Positions 1-9,377 of a DNA stretch of 64,000 nucleotides are shown here, in pieces (the first letter of the stretch is position 1; the number at the start of each line of letters is the position of its first letter). The notes beneath the pieces were generated by a model. That model made no database searches. It saw only the letters and a program-made list of their open reading frames with translations, and was not told where the DNA came from. Source of the stretch: Natrinema marinum. Lineage in GTDB: Archaea; Halobacteriota; Halobacteria; Halobacteriales; Natrialbaceae. A program made the position numbers and the translations under genes. Where the stretch lies: positions 620,001-684,000 of the forward strand of contig NZ_CP100763.1 in NCBI RefSeq assembly GCF_024296685.1, written 5' to 3'.

Positions 1-130
1 GCAGCGGTTCGTACTCCGGCGGGGACAACGCCGCCGGCTCGATCCCCTCCGCTTTTGCGACCGCTTCGATCACCGCCTGACTCGGCGTTTGGCCGGACGA
101 CGAACTGACGCTACCGCCACCCTCCACCAT
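1..130 (-). CDS. HalOD1-type protein, N-terminal fragment
   Basis: The window edge cuts this gene; only the first 43 codons are present, reading leftward from an ATG at 128-130. After a Gly/Ser-rich start the residues TPSQAVIEAVAKAEGIEP resemble the beginning of the haloarchaeal HalOD1 output domain, a small domain of unknown biochemical role found alone or attached to two-component proteins. It is transcribed in the same direction as leuS but has its own TATA-like box about 30 bp before the ATG. The domain call rests on a short match, so the function stays open. Confidence 0.6.
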   Translation of the reverse strand, partial: MVEGGGSVSSSSGQTPSQAVIEAVAKAEGIEPAALSPPEYEPL

Positions 131-154
131 CGTGTGCGGTCCTTCCGAACCCGG

Positions 155-166
155 TGGAATAAAAGT
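155..166 (-). promoter_or_regulatory. TATA-like box of the HalOD1 gene
   Basis: Read on the minus strand this is ACTTTTATTCCA. The TTTTATT core lies about 28-34 bp before the ATG at 130, the spacing expected for a leaderless haloarchaeal transcript. The T-run could also help terminate leuS transcription. Confidence 0.45.
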
Positions 167-208
167 GTCCTTCCGCATCGCCGGGCCGGCGGCGAGCTGC
201 CGCTGCCC

Positions 209-2983
209 TCAATTGATGTGGATCGCCGGTTTGCCGGGGCGGGCCTTCGCCGCTAACTCGTCGCCGTCGCTCGCGCGGCGAACGGTCACGTCCGCGCCGA
301 ACTCGTCCGTCACGAGCCAGGTCGCACGCTCGAGCAGCTCGAACTCGCTGTCGGCCGACAGCGCCTGGTCGCCGTCCGCGCCGCCGTCGCGTCCCAGAAG
401 GTCGCCGACGAACGCCGCGATGGTCCCGCGGTCGACCGCAAACTCGTCGCCCTCGAGGACTCGGTCGACGACCGACTCGACGTCGACGGCCCTGGTGTCG
501 CCGTCGCCCGCGGCCTGACCGACCAGTTTTGCGGCCCGGTACTTCCACTCGCGGGCGACGACGAGTTCGATCCGCTCGGGTTCGTCGATGTCGGCGACGT
601 CGACGATGTCGCGGACGTCCTCGAGGGTGCGATCGACCAGTCGGCGCTCGCGCTGGTAGTCCGAGATGTCGCGCTCGGGTTCGGGCCAGTCGGCCGCGAC
701 GACTAGCCCCTCGCCGCGGAGCTTGTTCCACAGTTCCTCGCCGAGGTGGGGAGCCATCGGCGAGATCACCGCCGCGAGGGTCAGCAGGCCGCGCCGGTAG
801 ACCTCGCCGTGGGGCCGGTCGTACTCGCGGTACCGGCGCAGCAGTCGCGCGAGTTCCTGAATCTCGGTCGCGGCGCGGTGGAAGCGGAACCGCTCGTACT
901 CCGCCGTGACGGCGGCGATCGTGCGGTCGATCTCGCGGGCCAGATAGTCGTCGTGGGCCCGGCGCTCGAGTCGCGTCTCGCGTTCTTCGACGAAGTCGGT
1001 CGCCATCCCGTAGAGGGTCTGCTGGAGGTCGTAGGCGCCGCGGACGTTGTTTGCGGTCCACTCGAAGTCCTGTTCGGGGTGGGCCGCCGAGAGGACGAAC
1101 AGCCGGGTCGTCTCGGCGCCGTACTCCTGGGGCGCGACGACGTTGCCCTTCGAACTGGACATCTTCTCGCCGTCGTACAGCACCGTCCCCTGGCTTCGGA
1201 GTTCGGCGATCGGCTCGCGGCGCTCGAGCAGCCCCAGATCGGCCAGCGCCCGCGTGAAAAAGCGGGTATAGAGCAAGTGGAGGATGGCGTGTTCCTCGCC
1301 GCCGACGTAGACGTCGACGGGCAGCCACTCGTCGGCCAGCTCGCTGTCGAAGGGGGCGTCCTCGAGGTGTGGCGAGAGGAAGCGCAGGAAGTACCACGAG
1401 GAGTCGACGAAGGTGTCCATCGTGTCGGTCTCGCGCTCGGCCGGACCGCCACACTCCGGGCAGGTCGTTTCTTTCCACTCCTCGGCGGCGTCCAGCGGGT
1501 TCCCGGTCGTCTGGACGAACTCCGGCAGTTCGACCGGCAACTCCTCCGCAGGGACGAGGACGCGCCCGCAGTCGTCGCAGTGGACGACCGGGATCGGCGT
1601 CCCCCAGTAGCGCTGCCGGGAGATGAGCCAGTCGCGCAGCCGGTAGGTGACGTCTTCTGCGAGCGCCTCGTGGTCCGCGACGAGCCGCTCGCGAGCCCGT
1701 TCGCTGTCGAGACCGTCGTACTCGCCGCTGCTCTCGAGGACGCCTTCGCCGGTGTACGGAGTCGTTTCCGCGGTTTCGCCGTCGCTACCGTCGCGGCCGG
1801 CGTCGCCGTCGCTCCCCGCTGTGGCCTCGGGAACGATCACGCGCTCGATCGGGAGGTCGTGCTCGAGCGCGAAGGCGTGGTCGCGCTCGTTGTGGCCGGG
1901 AACGCCCATCACGGCCCCCGTCCCGACGTCCTCGAGGACGTAGCCGGCGACGTAGACCGGAAGTTCGTCGCCGGTCAGTGGGTGGACCGCGGTGGCGTCG
2001 GTCTCGACGCCGGCGAAGCCGACCTCGTGGGGGTCTTGCTCCCGGACGGCGTCGACGTACTCGGCCACGTCGTCGTCGGACTCGGCGAGTTCCCGCGCCA
2101 GGTCGTGTCCGGGCGAGACCGCGAGGTAGGTCGCGCCGTAGATCGTCTCGGGCCGGGTGGTGAACACGTCGACCGTGTGGTCGCCGCCATCGCTGCTCTC
2201 GCCGTCGACCGCCACGTCGAAGCCGATCCGGGCCCCTTCCTGGCGGCCGATCCAGTTGCGCTGGATCTCGCGAACGCCCTCGGGCCAGCCCTCGAGGTCC
2301 TCGAGTCCGTCGTAGAGTTCCTCGGCGTAGTCGGTGATCGTGAAGAACCACTGGTCGAGTTCGCGCCGGCCGACCGGCGTCTCGCAGCGCCAGCAGACCC
2401 GCTCGCCGCCGCTGGTCGCGGCTTCGGCGGCCTCTCGGTCCGAGGACTCGTTGTGTTCGACCTCGCGCTCGGCAACTTGTGCATCGGCTAAGACAGTCTC
2501 ACAGTCGGGACACCAGTTGACCGTCGCCGCCTCGTACTCGACGAGCCCGGCCTCGTAGAGCCGCTCGAACAGCCACTGGTTCCACCGGTAGTACTCGGGC
2601 TCGCAGGTGGTGACCTCTCGAGACCAGTCGTAGCCAAAGCCCATCGTCTCGAGTTCCTCGCGCATGCGCCGGATACAGGCCTGTGTCCAGGATTCGGGGT
2701 CGGTCTTGCGCTCGACGGCCGCGTTTTCGGCGGGGAGGCCGAACGCGTCCCACCCCATCGGGTGAAGCACGTCGTCGCCTCGCATCCGGCGATAGCGCGA
2801 GTACGCGTCCGTGATCGCGTAGTTGCGGATGTGCCCCATGTGGAGTGTGCCGGACGTGTAGGGAAACATGCCGAGAACGTACGTCGGGTCCTCCGCGTCG
2901 GGATCGAGCGCGTAGACGTCGTCGCGCTCCCAGACGTACTGCCAGAACTCCTGTACCTGCGCGTGATCGTAATGACTCGTCAT
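209..2983 (-). CDS. leuS: leucyl-tRNA synthetase
   Basis: Class I aminoacyl-tRNA synthetase charging tRNA-Leu in the cytoplasm; 924 residues. The HIGH-type signature HMGH is at residues 48-51 within PYTSGTLHMGHIRNY. The CP1 editing domain carries TTRPETIYGATYLAVSP, and the KMSKS loop appears as KMSSSKGNV near residue 607. Paired CxxC motifs fit the zinc-binding insertions. An anticodon-binding helical domain and a C-terminal extension follow. The C-terminal region has an acidic Gly/Asp-rich insert (about 860-880). The layout is that of bacterial-type LeuS, which is normal in haloarchaea. A TATA-like sequence (GATATAG on the minus strand near 3021-3027) precedes the start. Transcribed alone. 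Confidence 0.97.
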   Translation of the reverse strand: MTSHYDHAQVQEFWQYVWERDDVYALDPDAEDPTYVLGMFPYTSGTLHMGHIRNYAITDAYSRYRRMRGDDVLHPMGWDAFGLPAENAAVERKTDPESWTQACIRRMREELETMGFGYDWSREVTTCEPEYYRWNQWLFERLYEAGLVEYEAATVNWCPDCETVLADAQVAEREVEHNESSDREAAEAATSGGERVCWRCETPVGRRELDQWFFTITDYAEELYDGLEDLEGWPEGVREIQRNWIGRQEGARIGFDVAVDGESSDGGDHTVDVFTTRPETIYGATYLAVSPGHDLARELAESDDDVAEYVDAVREQDPHEVGFAGVETDATAVHPLTGDELPVYVAGYVLEDVGTGAVMGVPGHNERDHAFALEHDLPIERVIVPEATAGSDGDAGRDGSDGETAETTPYTGEGVLESSGEYDGLDSERARERLVADHEALAEDVTYRLRDWLISRQRYWGTPIPVVHCDDCGRVLVPAEELPVELPEFVQTTGNPLDAAEEWKETTCPECGGPAERETDTMDTFVDSSWYFLRFLSPHLEDAPFDSELADEWLPVDVYVGGEEHAILHLLYTRFFTRALADLGLLERREPIAELRSQGTVLYDGEKMSSSKGNVVAPQEYGAETTRLFVLSAAHPEQDFEWTANNVRGAYDLQQTLYGMATDFVEERETRLERRAHDDYLAREIDRTIAAVTAEYERFRFHRAATEIQELARLLRRYREYDRPHGEVYRRGLLTLAAVISPMAPHLGEELWNKLRGEGLVVAADWPEPERDISDYQRERRLVDRTLEDVRDIVDVADIDEPERIELVVAREWKYRAAKLVGQAAGDGDTRAVDVESVVDRVLEGDEFAVDRGTIAAFVGDLLGRDGGADGDQALSADSEFELLERATWLVTDEFGADVTVRRASDGDELAAKARPGKPAIHIN

Positions 2984-3176
2984 TGTCGGCGAGGTCCGTT
3001 GTTCCCACTCGGTCGGCCGGCTATATCATTGTTCGGCCGCGCGACGCGGGTTCGACCGCCCTCGAGGGGCCGGACGACCGCGGATCGGCGGCGATCGCCG
3101 CTCGTCGGTTGGGACCTCGTACGACCTGTGGGCTGAGATTAACAAAGCCGGTCGGCTGCGTCCGCTCGGGTAACGA

Positions 3177-3731
3177 ATGTCCCGCGTCCGCGACGACCTC
3201 CCATCGACGGTCGCACTGCTCGTGACCATCGCCGCCGTCTTGCTCGCGTTCGGGGCGCTGATGACGGTCTTCGCCCCGCAACTGACGGCCGGTGACGATA
3301 CCGCCGCCGCGACGAACGAGACGAACCGATCGGACGCGACGGCGGATGACGGCGCGAGCGTCGATGCCAGCTCGAGCCTCGATTCGACGGCGGACGGTGA
3401 CGACGACACCGCCGTCGACACACCACCGGCGGACGACGATCCCGCCGAACCCGAATCGACCGACGCCGAGCCGGACCCGGTCGAGGATGAGGACGAGGAC
3501 GAACTGGGCCCCGTCGAGCGAGCGCTCACGGAGGCCGGCCTGCTCGAGGACGAACCAGCCGACAGCGAGGGCGATCCGGCCGACGACGAGCCGTCCGGGG
3601 ACGAGAGAGAACGCGGTCCGCCAGCGGATGCCGGACCGCCCGAGGACGATGAGGGCGATGACGACCCGTTCGAAGACGACGATGACGGCCCGTTCGAGGA
3701 CGACGATGACGACGGCTTCTTCGACGACTGA
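3177..3731 (+). CDS. acidic single-pass membrane protein, unknown function
   Basis: 184 residues. An N-terminal hydrophobic segment at about residues 9-34 (TVALLVTIAAVLLAFGALMT) is a membrane anchor or uncleaved signal. The rest is a very acidic, probably disordered tail dominated by Asp, Glu, Ala and Thr. The C-terminus repeats a Pro-Phe-Glu-Asp-rich unit (PFEDDDD twice, then GFFDD). I recognise no domain. The composition suits a protein exposed on the outside of a salt-in haloarchaeal cell, but that is inference. It stands between leuS (divergent) and the short-chain dehydrogenase downstream. Confidence 0.75.
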   Translation: MSRVRDDLPSTVALLVTIAAVLLAFGALMTVFAPQLTAGDDTAAATNETNRSDATADDGASVDASSSLDSTADGDDDTAVDTPPADDDPAEPESTDAEPDPVEDEDEDELGPVERALTEAGLLEDEPADSEGDPADDEPSGDERERGPPADAGPPEDDEGDDDPFEDDDDGPFEDDDDDGFFDD

Positions 3732-3839
3732 CGGTCGCGTTCGGTTCTCCCTACCGGCGGGCGATCCGTCACCGGTCGCGACACTCTTCGGTTCCGACGC
3801 ACGGGTATCCCCTTCTCCGATGCTATCGAAGGAATCCCC

Positions 3840-4811
3840 ATGACGACCACTGCACTCGTGACCGGCTGCTCGTCCGGAATCGGCCACGAAACGGCTCGAG
3901 CGCTGCTCGAGCACGGCTGGCGCGTCTACGCGACGGCTCGCGACCGCGATCGAGACGGCCTCGAGCCCCTCGCCGATCGCGGGGCCGACATTGCAGCGCT
4001 CGACCTGACCGAACCCGACGCCATCGAGCGCGTCGTCTCGCGGATCCGCGAGGAGACCGGCGGCGTCGACTGCCTCGTCAACAATGCGGGCTACGGCCAG
4101 TTCGGTCCCGTCGAGGACGTGCCGACGAGCCTGCTCGAGCGCCAGTTCGCCGTCCACTGCTTCGGACCGCATCGGCTGATACGGGCGGTGCTCCCCGGAA
4201 TGCGCCGGCGCGGGCGCGGACGGATCGTCACGGTTACCAGCGCCGCGGATCGGCTCGCGCTGGCGGGAATCGGCGGCTACACCGCATCGAAGTGGGCGAT
4301 GGCGAGTCTGAGCGACGCGCTCCGGCAGGAGCTGGCCGATACCGACATCGAGGTCGTCGTCGTCCAGCCCGGAATCGTGAAAACGCCGTTTTACGATCGC
4401 GCCGTCCGAGCGGTCGACGACGCGGCCGCGGCTACGCGGAACGAGACGCGGCTGTCCCCCGCCACGACCGCCCCAGACCGGACCGTGACCGTCGTCCAGC
4501 CCGATCACTACACCGACCTCTACCGCGTCCTCCGGCGGCTCCGCGCCGTCGAGGGCGGCGGCCCGTTCGTCAACGACCCCGAGCGCGTCGCGTCGACGAT
4601 CCGCGAGGCCGCGACCGCCCGGAACCCAGACACGCACTACCGCGTCGGACCGGTGCCGCTGCTCGGGTCGCTGTACGGGACGCTCGTCCCCGGCACGATC
4701 CGCGATCGGCTCACGCGTCTCGGGATCCGAATCGGCGCGAGCGAACCCGTTCTTGAGTTGCTCGAGCGACGCATGGCCGACGCGGACGCCGAGCGGTATC
4801 CGCCGCGGTAA
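3840..4811 (+). CDS. short-chain dehydrogenase/reductase (SDR)
   Basis: NAD(P)-dependent oxidoreductase of the classical SDR family, 323 residues. The N-terminal nucleotide-binding motif is TGCSSGIG (residues 8-15). NNAGYG follows at about residue 81, and the catalytic tetrad region has a Ser in VTSAAD and YTASK (YxxxK) near residue 154. The C-terminal extension (about 190-320), with VVQPGIVKTPFYDRA, resembles the 17-beta-hydroxysteroid/retinol-type SDR subgroup. The substrate cannot be told from sequence. It begins 108 bp after the acidic membrane protein and appears to be its own transcription unit. Confidence 0.9.
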   Translation: MTTTALVTGCSSGIGHETARALLEHGWRVYATARDRDRDGLEPLADRGADIAALDLTEPDAIERVVSRIREETGGVDCLVNNAGYGQFGPVEDVPTSLLERQFAVHCFGPHRLIRAVLPGMRRRGRGRIVTVTSAADRLALAGIGGYTASKWAMASLSDALRQELADTDIEVVVVQPGIVKTPFYDRAVRAVDDAAAATRNETRLSPATTAPDRTVTVVQPDHYTDLYRVLRRLRAVEGGGPFVNDPERVASTIREAATARNPDTHYRVGPVPLLGSLYGTLVPGTIRDRLTRLGIRIGASEPVLELLERRMADADAERYPPR

Positions 4812-4844
4812 TACGACACTGAAAAACGAGGCTCCGATTCGCAG

Positions 4845-5300
4845 CTACCGCGTACCGGCTGCCGTTCCGGTGCGCACATCTCGACCGCCGGCGTAGGCGA
4901 TATACGCCGCCAGCCCGGCGGCGACGAGCCCGGAGACGATGTTACTCCAGATCAGTCCGATTCCGGCGACCTCGAGGCCGCTCATCGCGAACTGACCGTC
5001 GATGGCCCACTGTGAGACGGCGATCCACAGCGCGAGGATGGCGACGAGCGACATGACGCCGGTGCTCGTCGAGTGACCGTCGCTGATCCGGTAGTAGTTG
5101 TACCCCGCGAGCAGGAAGATCGCCGCGCCGATCAGGGCGTTGTTCCAGAACATGGCCTGGTCTTGCGCGTAGACATACGGCGAGACGGCGATCCAGAGGC
5201 CGATCAGCGACACGAATCCGCTCAGCCACTTTCGTCCCGACGCGTCGTCGCGGGCGCGCGATTCATCGGTCGCTGGTTCGTTCGTCGTGGACTCGCTCAT
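4845..5300 (-). CDS. SPW-repeat membrane protein
   Basis: About 151 residues from the ATG at 5298-5300. An upstream extension in frame lacks coding character, and MSESTTNE is a typical acidic haloarchaeal N-terminus, so I chose this start. Four hydrophobic segments follow a charged leader. The SPW signature occurs twice: LWIAVSPYVYA in the first half and LWIAVSQWAIDG in the second, so the protein is an internal duplication of a two-helix unit, as in the SPW family. The function of this family is not known. Convergent with the SDR gene, with stop codons about 35 bp apart. Confidence 0.85.
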   Translation of the reverse strand: MSESTTNEPATDESRARDDASGRKWLSGFVSLIGLWIAVSPYVYAQDQAMFWNNALIGAAIFLLAGYNYYRISDGHSTSTGVMSLVAILALWIAVSQWAIDGQFAMSGLEVAGIGLIWSNIVSGLVAAGLAAYIAYAGGRDVRTGTAAGTR

Positions 5301-6036
5301 GAGTTCTCCCGGTCGGCGATACCCCGCGAGGACGCAAAAAGCGCGACGACTGTTCCAGTCACGCGCCGGAAACTCGTTCGGAAATCGCCCGCTCCGGTGC
5401 TCGGTCAAGGGAGTGGTGAATGGGGCCAAAATCCCGTTACGGCACCCCAATGGACGACTGGGGAGTACCCACTCGCTCGAGTAATCCGAAGTTACGACAT
5501 CCCGGATCGACCCAAAAACTATCTGCCCAAGACGATGTACCTGATCCACTGACGATCCGGACGACGCGGGTGGCCGGCTCTGAGCGGTGCCACCGTCTCG
5601 ACTCGAGGGATCGTTTCAGGATCCCGTGGTCGAGCCGGCTGCTCTCGACGGGGGACCGCCGGCGACGCGCGTTCGAAGCGATCGAGCGTCGAGTCGACCG
5701 CCCCGGTTCCTCGGAGAGCGCTCGAACGCCGCCGATCTGTGACGGTTTCGTCCGGTGAAACGGTCTTATCGTCCGTATAGTGAACCGCCGAACGCCGAAA
5801 CTATCGACTAATGGAACCACGCGTACCTGCGGCTCGGAGACGGTATGGCCTGCGGCGTTCGTCGGTCAGCCACTCGAGTCTATACTCCCACAGTGACTCG
5901 CGCCGAACGACAGATGCGGACGGAACGGCGTCCGGCATTCAGATCGGCCGGTCGACCGTCGGGCGAGCGACCCCGGCGACCGACAGCGAAGCGGCGAGCG
6001 CGTAACGACTGTCCAACGGTCTCCCTACTATACACA
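5301..6036. other. intergenic region, no gene recognised
   Basis: About 735 bp without a convincing coding sequence. Open frames here encode Arg/Ser/Pro-rich products unlike the acidic proteins around them. It contains one copy of the shared promoter element (5765-5784). An ATG at 5811 about 30 bp after that TATA box opens a 64-codon frame, but its basic composition argues against a real protein. Confidence 0.6.
5765..5784 (+). promoter_or_regulatory. shared promoter element, copy a
   Basis: CTTAT, six bases, then TATAGTGAA. This matches the YYTAN-N6-NATAR pattern seen at twelve further places in the glycan locus. It lies about 250 bp before the exported repeat protein at 6037, so either that gene has a long leader or a short unrecognised transcript starts here. 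Confidence 0.5.
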
Positions 6037-6972
6037 ATGCGCCGCAATGTCAGACGACGGCAGACGAAGACTCGATCGCTCCAGCGCAGCGTCCAGGTGC
6101 TGCTCATCCTCAGCGGGATCGCGTTCCTGCTGGCCGGCTTGGTACTCGCTGCGAGCGGTGCCTCCATCACCAGTGCGTTCGGTGCGGTCGACGACAGAAT
6201 GGGCGGTTCCGACCAGTCGGCCGACGACGGCTCGACGGGCGAATCCGCCGGTGGAAACGAGTCCACTGGCGCGAACGAGTCCGGCGGCGATGGCGCCGGC
6301 TCCGGCAGCGGGCAAAACGGCGGTGATGACAGCGGCGACACCGGTAACGAAACCGCCGGCTCCGGCGGCGATGGAACCGGCGGCGAAGACGACGGCGACG
6401 GCACTACTGAGGTCGAAACGCACGTCCTGACGACCGTCGTGGAAACCCAGACCGGTCAGCCGGTCACCAACGCGACCGTCACTCTCGATAGCGGGGCTGA
6501 CTCGAGTCAACAGCGGTCGGTCGACGACACCGGAGCGGCCGAGTTCGATCGCGAGAACGGCCAATATACGGTCACCGCGACCGCGGACGGATACGAAACG
6601 ACGGAACGGACCGTCCAGATCGACGGCGCCGACCGGACGGTCACGCTGACGCTGACGGAACGCAGCGACAGCGGCGGTGGTGACAACGGCGGTGACAGCG
6701 ACGACGGAACCCACTCTCTGGCGGTGTCCGTCGCCTCCGAGAACGGATCACCGATCACCAACGCGACCGTCGAACTCCGGGACGAATCGGGGCTGTTCGC
6801 CTCGAGCGAGACGAAAACGGTCGGTGGAAACGGAACGGCCGTCTTCGAGCGCGAGAACGGCGGGTATACGATCGTCGCGACCGCGGACGGGTACGAGACC
6901 ACACGTCGGACCGTCCAGCTCGACGGCTCGGACCAGACGGTCACGCTGTTGCTCGAGTCGCGCGACGGCTAA
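6037..6972 (+). CDS. exported protein with two carboxypeptidase-regulatory-like repeats
   Basis: 311 residues from the ATG at 6037, chosen because the upstream in-frame codons give a basic, non-acidic peptide. Residues 1-15 are basic and are followed by a hydrophobic segment (about 16-38), giving an N-terminal anchor with the bulk outside. A Gly/Ser/Asn/Asp linker (about 50-125) leads to two homologous beta-sandwich units (about 128-210 and 225-310). Each has TNATV, an ENGxYT strand, ATADGYETT and a closing TVTL. These resemble carboxypeptidase-regulatory-like or PEGA-type domains used in surface structures. No catalytic residues are visible; an adhesive or structural surface role is inferred. 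Confidence 0.8.
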   Translation: MRRNVRRRQTKTRSLQRSVQVLLILSGIAFLLAGLVLAASGASITSAFGAVDDRMGGSDQSADDGSTGESAGGNESTGANESGGDGAGSGSGQNGGDDSGDTGNETAGSGGDGTGGEDDGDGTTEVETHVLTTVVETQTGQPVTNATVTLDSGADSSQQRSVDDTGAAEFDRENGQYTVTATADGYETTERTVQIDGADRTVTLTLTERSDSGGGDNGGDSDDGTHSLAVSVASENGSPITNATVELRDESGLFASSETKTVGGNGTAVFERENGGYTIVATADGYETTRRTVQLDGSDQTVTLLLESRDG

Positions 6973-7568
6973 CCGCGATACGGTCGAAGCGAGCGGTCCT
7001 GTTTCTGTTCGGTCGCCAGGTCCCCACGGTCACTAGCGACTGTCTCGTCTCGTTCGGCGACTGCCAGAAATTGCTGCCGCGAGCGACGCCAGAGGACACG
7101 TGCGACGGCCGTGGGGACGGGCCGGCGCAGCGGTGGGCTGTAGCGATGGCATCGGTGACCCCTGCCGTCTCGGCGGTGTCACGACGGGGATGCCCCTCGA
7201 GCAGCGCACTCGATCGGACCGGTGTCAAACCGGTCTCGCCGACGGGGTAGGTGCCGAGCCCTGATTCCGACGGACAGGGCGCTGAGCACTCCACTCGGGC
7301 GTCGCGATCGGCGGCAGAGATCGAGTGTGGACTCGTAGACTCCGGCCTCGAGTCGTGCGTTCGGCGGTCGACGGGACGGTCACAGCGTCGATAGACGGTG
7401 ATGCGGACGGGCACGGCTCCGAATGGGGATAGCCACAGCGTCGATGGGCCGATGCTGCGGAGAGTCAGTAGTGCCTGACCGATGGATAGGACACTGGCCG
7501 CAGGGAAGGGATAACGGACTCGCGGACGGACGACGCGTCGAAAAGACGTTACGCGGCGACGGGGACGA
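6973..7568. other. intergenic region with one hairpin
   Basis: About 600 bp with no recognisable gene. It holds a perfect 7-bp inverted repeat (GACCGGT, five bases, ACCGGTC; 7217-7235). The 12-mer CACAGCGTCGAT occurs twice, near 7381 and 7436. Reading frames across it are Arg/Ser-rich and do not look coding. A structured RNA cannot be excluded, but I recognise no known family. Confidence 0.5.
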
Positions 7569-9377
7569 TCATTCGACGGTGACGCTCTTTGCGAGGTTGC
7601 GCGGCTTGTCGATCGGGCGCTCGAGCAGCTTCGCGGCGTGGTAGGAGAGCAACTGGAGTTGGACGTTGGCGAGCAGTCCGGCCCAGACGGGGTGGGTATC
7701 GGGCACTGACAGATGGGCGTCGGCGATGTCGACGAGGGGATGGTCGTCCGGGCCGACGGCGACGATCGGCGCGCCGCGCGAGCGGGCTTCGATCGCGTTC
7801 GTCTTCGTCTTCTCGTCGTCGCCGCTCGTGTAGACCGCAAACAGCGGGGTCTCCTCGGTGACGAGCGCAAGCGGGCCGTGTTTGAGCTCGCCGGCGGCGA
7901 ACCCTTCGGCGTGCTCGTAGGTGATCTCCTTGAACTTCAGGGCGCCCTCGAGCGCGACCGAACGGCCGAGGCCGTTGCCGATGAAGAAAAACGACCGGCT
8001 GTCGAGGGTCTCGCGGGCGAGCGCCGCCGCCCCGCTCGTCTCGAGGACGGTCTCGACGTGCGCCGGGAGATCCCCGAGCGCCTCGAGCATCGCCGCGCGG
8101 TCCGCAGCGGGGGTTGCGTCCGGTGCGTCCCCGGCGATCCGCTGGGTGAGCAACGCGAGCGTGACCGCCTGCGAGGAGTAGGTCTTCGTCGCGGCGACGC
8201 CGACTTCGGGGCCGGCGCGGATGTAGACGGCGTCGTCCGCCTCGCGAGCCGCGGTCGAGCCGACGACGTTGGTGACGGCGAGGGTTCGCGCGCCGCGGTC
8301 GGCCGCCTTCCGGAGCGCGTCGAGGGTGTCCGCGGTCTCGCCGCTTTGCGTGACCGCAACGGTGAGCGTGCTTTCGTCGACCGGACCGGACGCGTACCCG
8401 TACTCGCTCGCCCGAATGACCTCCGTGCGAACGCCGGCGGAGCGCAGCAGCTGGCCGCCGTACAGCGAAGCGTGGTATGAAGTGCCACACGCGACGAACT
8501 GGACCGACTCGACCTCGTCGAACGAGCCGGCGGGGAGGCCGTCGAAGGCGACCTCGCCGTCCTCGACGCGGCCCTCGATCGTGTTGGCGAGCGATGTCGG
8601 CTGGTTGTTGATCTCTTTGAGCATGTAGTGATCGTAGCCGCCTTTCCCCGCGTCCTCGGGGTCCCAGTCGACGGTGTCGACCGGGCGCTCGAGGGGCGTC
8701 CCAGCGAGGTCGGTGATCCGGCAGGAGTCGGGCTCGAGGACGACCAGATCGCCGTCTTCGAGGTAGATCACCTCGTCGGTGTGATCGAGGAAGGCCGGCA
8801 CGTCGCTCGCGAGGAACCACTCTTCCTCGTCGATCCCGAGGACGAGCGGCGAGCCCTTTCGGGCGGCGTAGACCGCCTCTTCGCCGTCGACGATCGCGGC
8901 AATCGCGTAACTGCCCTCGAGCGTGTCGACGGCGCGGCGGACAGCCAGCTCGGTGTCGCCGGTTTCCTCACGGAACTCGTCGATGAGGTGCGGGATGACC
9001 TCCGTGTCGGTATCGCTCTCGAACACGTGGCCCTTCGCCTGAAGGTCCGCTCTGAGTTCGTCGTAGTTGTCGATGACGCCGTTGTGGACGACGGCGACGT
9101 CGCCCGCCGTGTCCGTGTGCGGGTGGGCGTTCTCGTCGGTCGGCGGCCCGTGGGTGCTCCAGCGGGTGTGGCCGATCCCCATGTTCCCGTGGGGCTCCGT
9201 TGGCAGCGCCGACTTGAGCTCGGACACCTCGCCCGAGCACTTGTGGACCTTGACGCCGGAGCCGTTCTGGACGGCGATCCCGGCGGAGTCGTAGCCCCGG
9301 TACTCGAGGTTCTCGAGCCCAGAGAGGAGCGTCTCGGCCGCGTTTCCGTGGCCGATTCGGGCGATGATTCCGCACAT
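7569..9377 (-). CDS. glmS: glutamine--fructose-6-phosphate aminotransferase (isomerizing)
   Basis: Makes glucosamine-6-phosphate from fructose-6-phosphate and glutamine, the entry step to UDP-GlcNAc. 602 residues, the usual family length. The start is fixed at MCGIIARIGH because Cys2 is the N-terminal nucleophile of the class II amidotransferase domain (about 1-220, with GHTRWSTHG and NGVIDNYDELR). Two SIS sugar-isomerase domains follow (about 280-600), with CGTSYHASLYG, QSGETADT and the C-terminal LAKSVTVE. The longer upstream frame is rejected. It carries copy b of the shared promoter element about 215 bp upstream, which links precursor supply to the glycan locus that begins at 10.9 kb. Confidence 0.97.
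   Translation of the reverse strand: MCGIIARIGHGNAAETLLSGLENLEYRGYDSAGIAVQNGSGVKVHKCSGEVSELKSALPTEPHGNMGIGHTRWSTHGPPTDENAHPHTDTAGDVAVVHNGVIDNYDELRADLQAKGHVFESDTDTEVIPHLIDEFREETGDTELAVRRAVDTLEGSYAIAAIVDGEEAVYAARKGSPLVLGIDEEEWFLASDVPAFLDHTDEVIYLEDGDLVVLEPDSCRITDLAGTPLERPVDTVDWDPEDAGKGGYDHYMLKEINNQPTSLANTIEGRVEDGEVAFDGLPAGSFDEVESVQFVACGTSYHASLYGGQLLRSAGVRTEVIRASEYGYASGPVDESTLTVAVTQSGETADTLDALRKAADRGARTLAVTNVVGSTAAREADDAVYIRAGPEVGVAATKTYSSQAVTLALLTQRIAGDAPDATPAADRAAMLEALGDLPAHVETVLETSGAAALARETLDSRSFFFIGNGLGRSVALEGALKFKEITYEHAEGFAAGELKHGPLALVTEETPLFAVYTSGDDEKTKTNAIEARSRGAPIVAVGPDDHPLVDIADAHLSVPDTHPVWAGLLANVQLQLLSYHAAKLLERPIDKPRNLAKSVTVE

Noticed and set aside
746-2491. A 581-codon open frame antisense to leuS
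   Set aside because: It is fully explained as a shadow of leuS; haloarchaeal GC bias keeps antisense frames open.
5811-6005. A 64-codon frame starting about 30 bp after promoter copy a
   Set aside because: The product is Ser/Arg-rich and not acidic, unlike real genes here, and no homologous family is recognised. Kept only as a remark on copy a.
7381-7447. CACAGCGTCGAT occurring twice
   Set aside because: Two copies about 55 bp apart do not make a repeat array, and no CRISPR-like regular spacing exists anywhere in the window.
6941-7870. A 309-codon minus-strand frame crossing the intergenic region and the end of glmS
   Set aside because: Composition is Arg/Ser-rich and it overlaps glmS antisense; no domain recognised.
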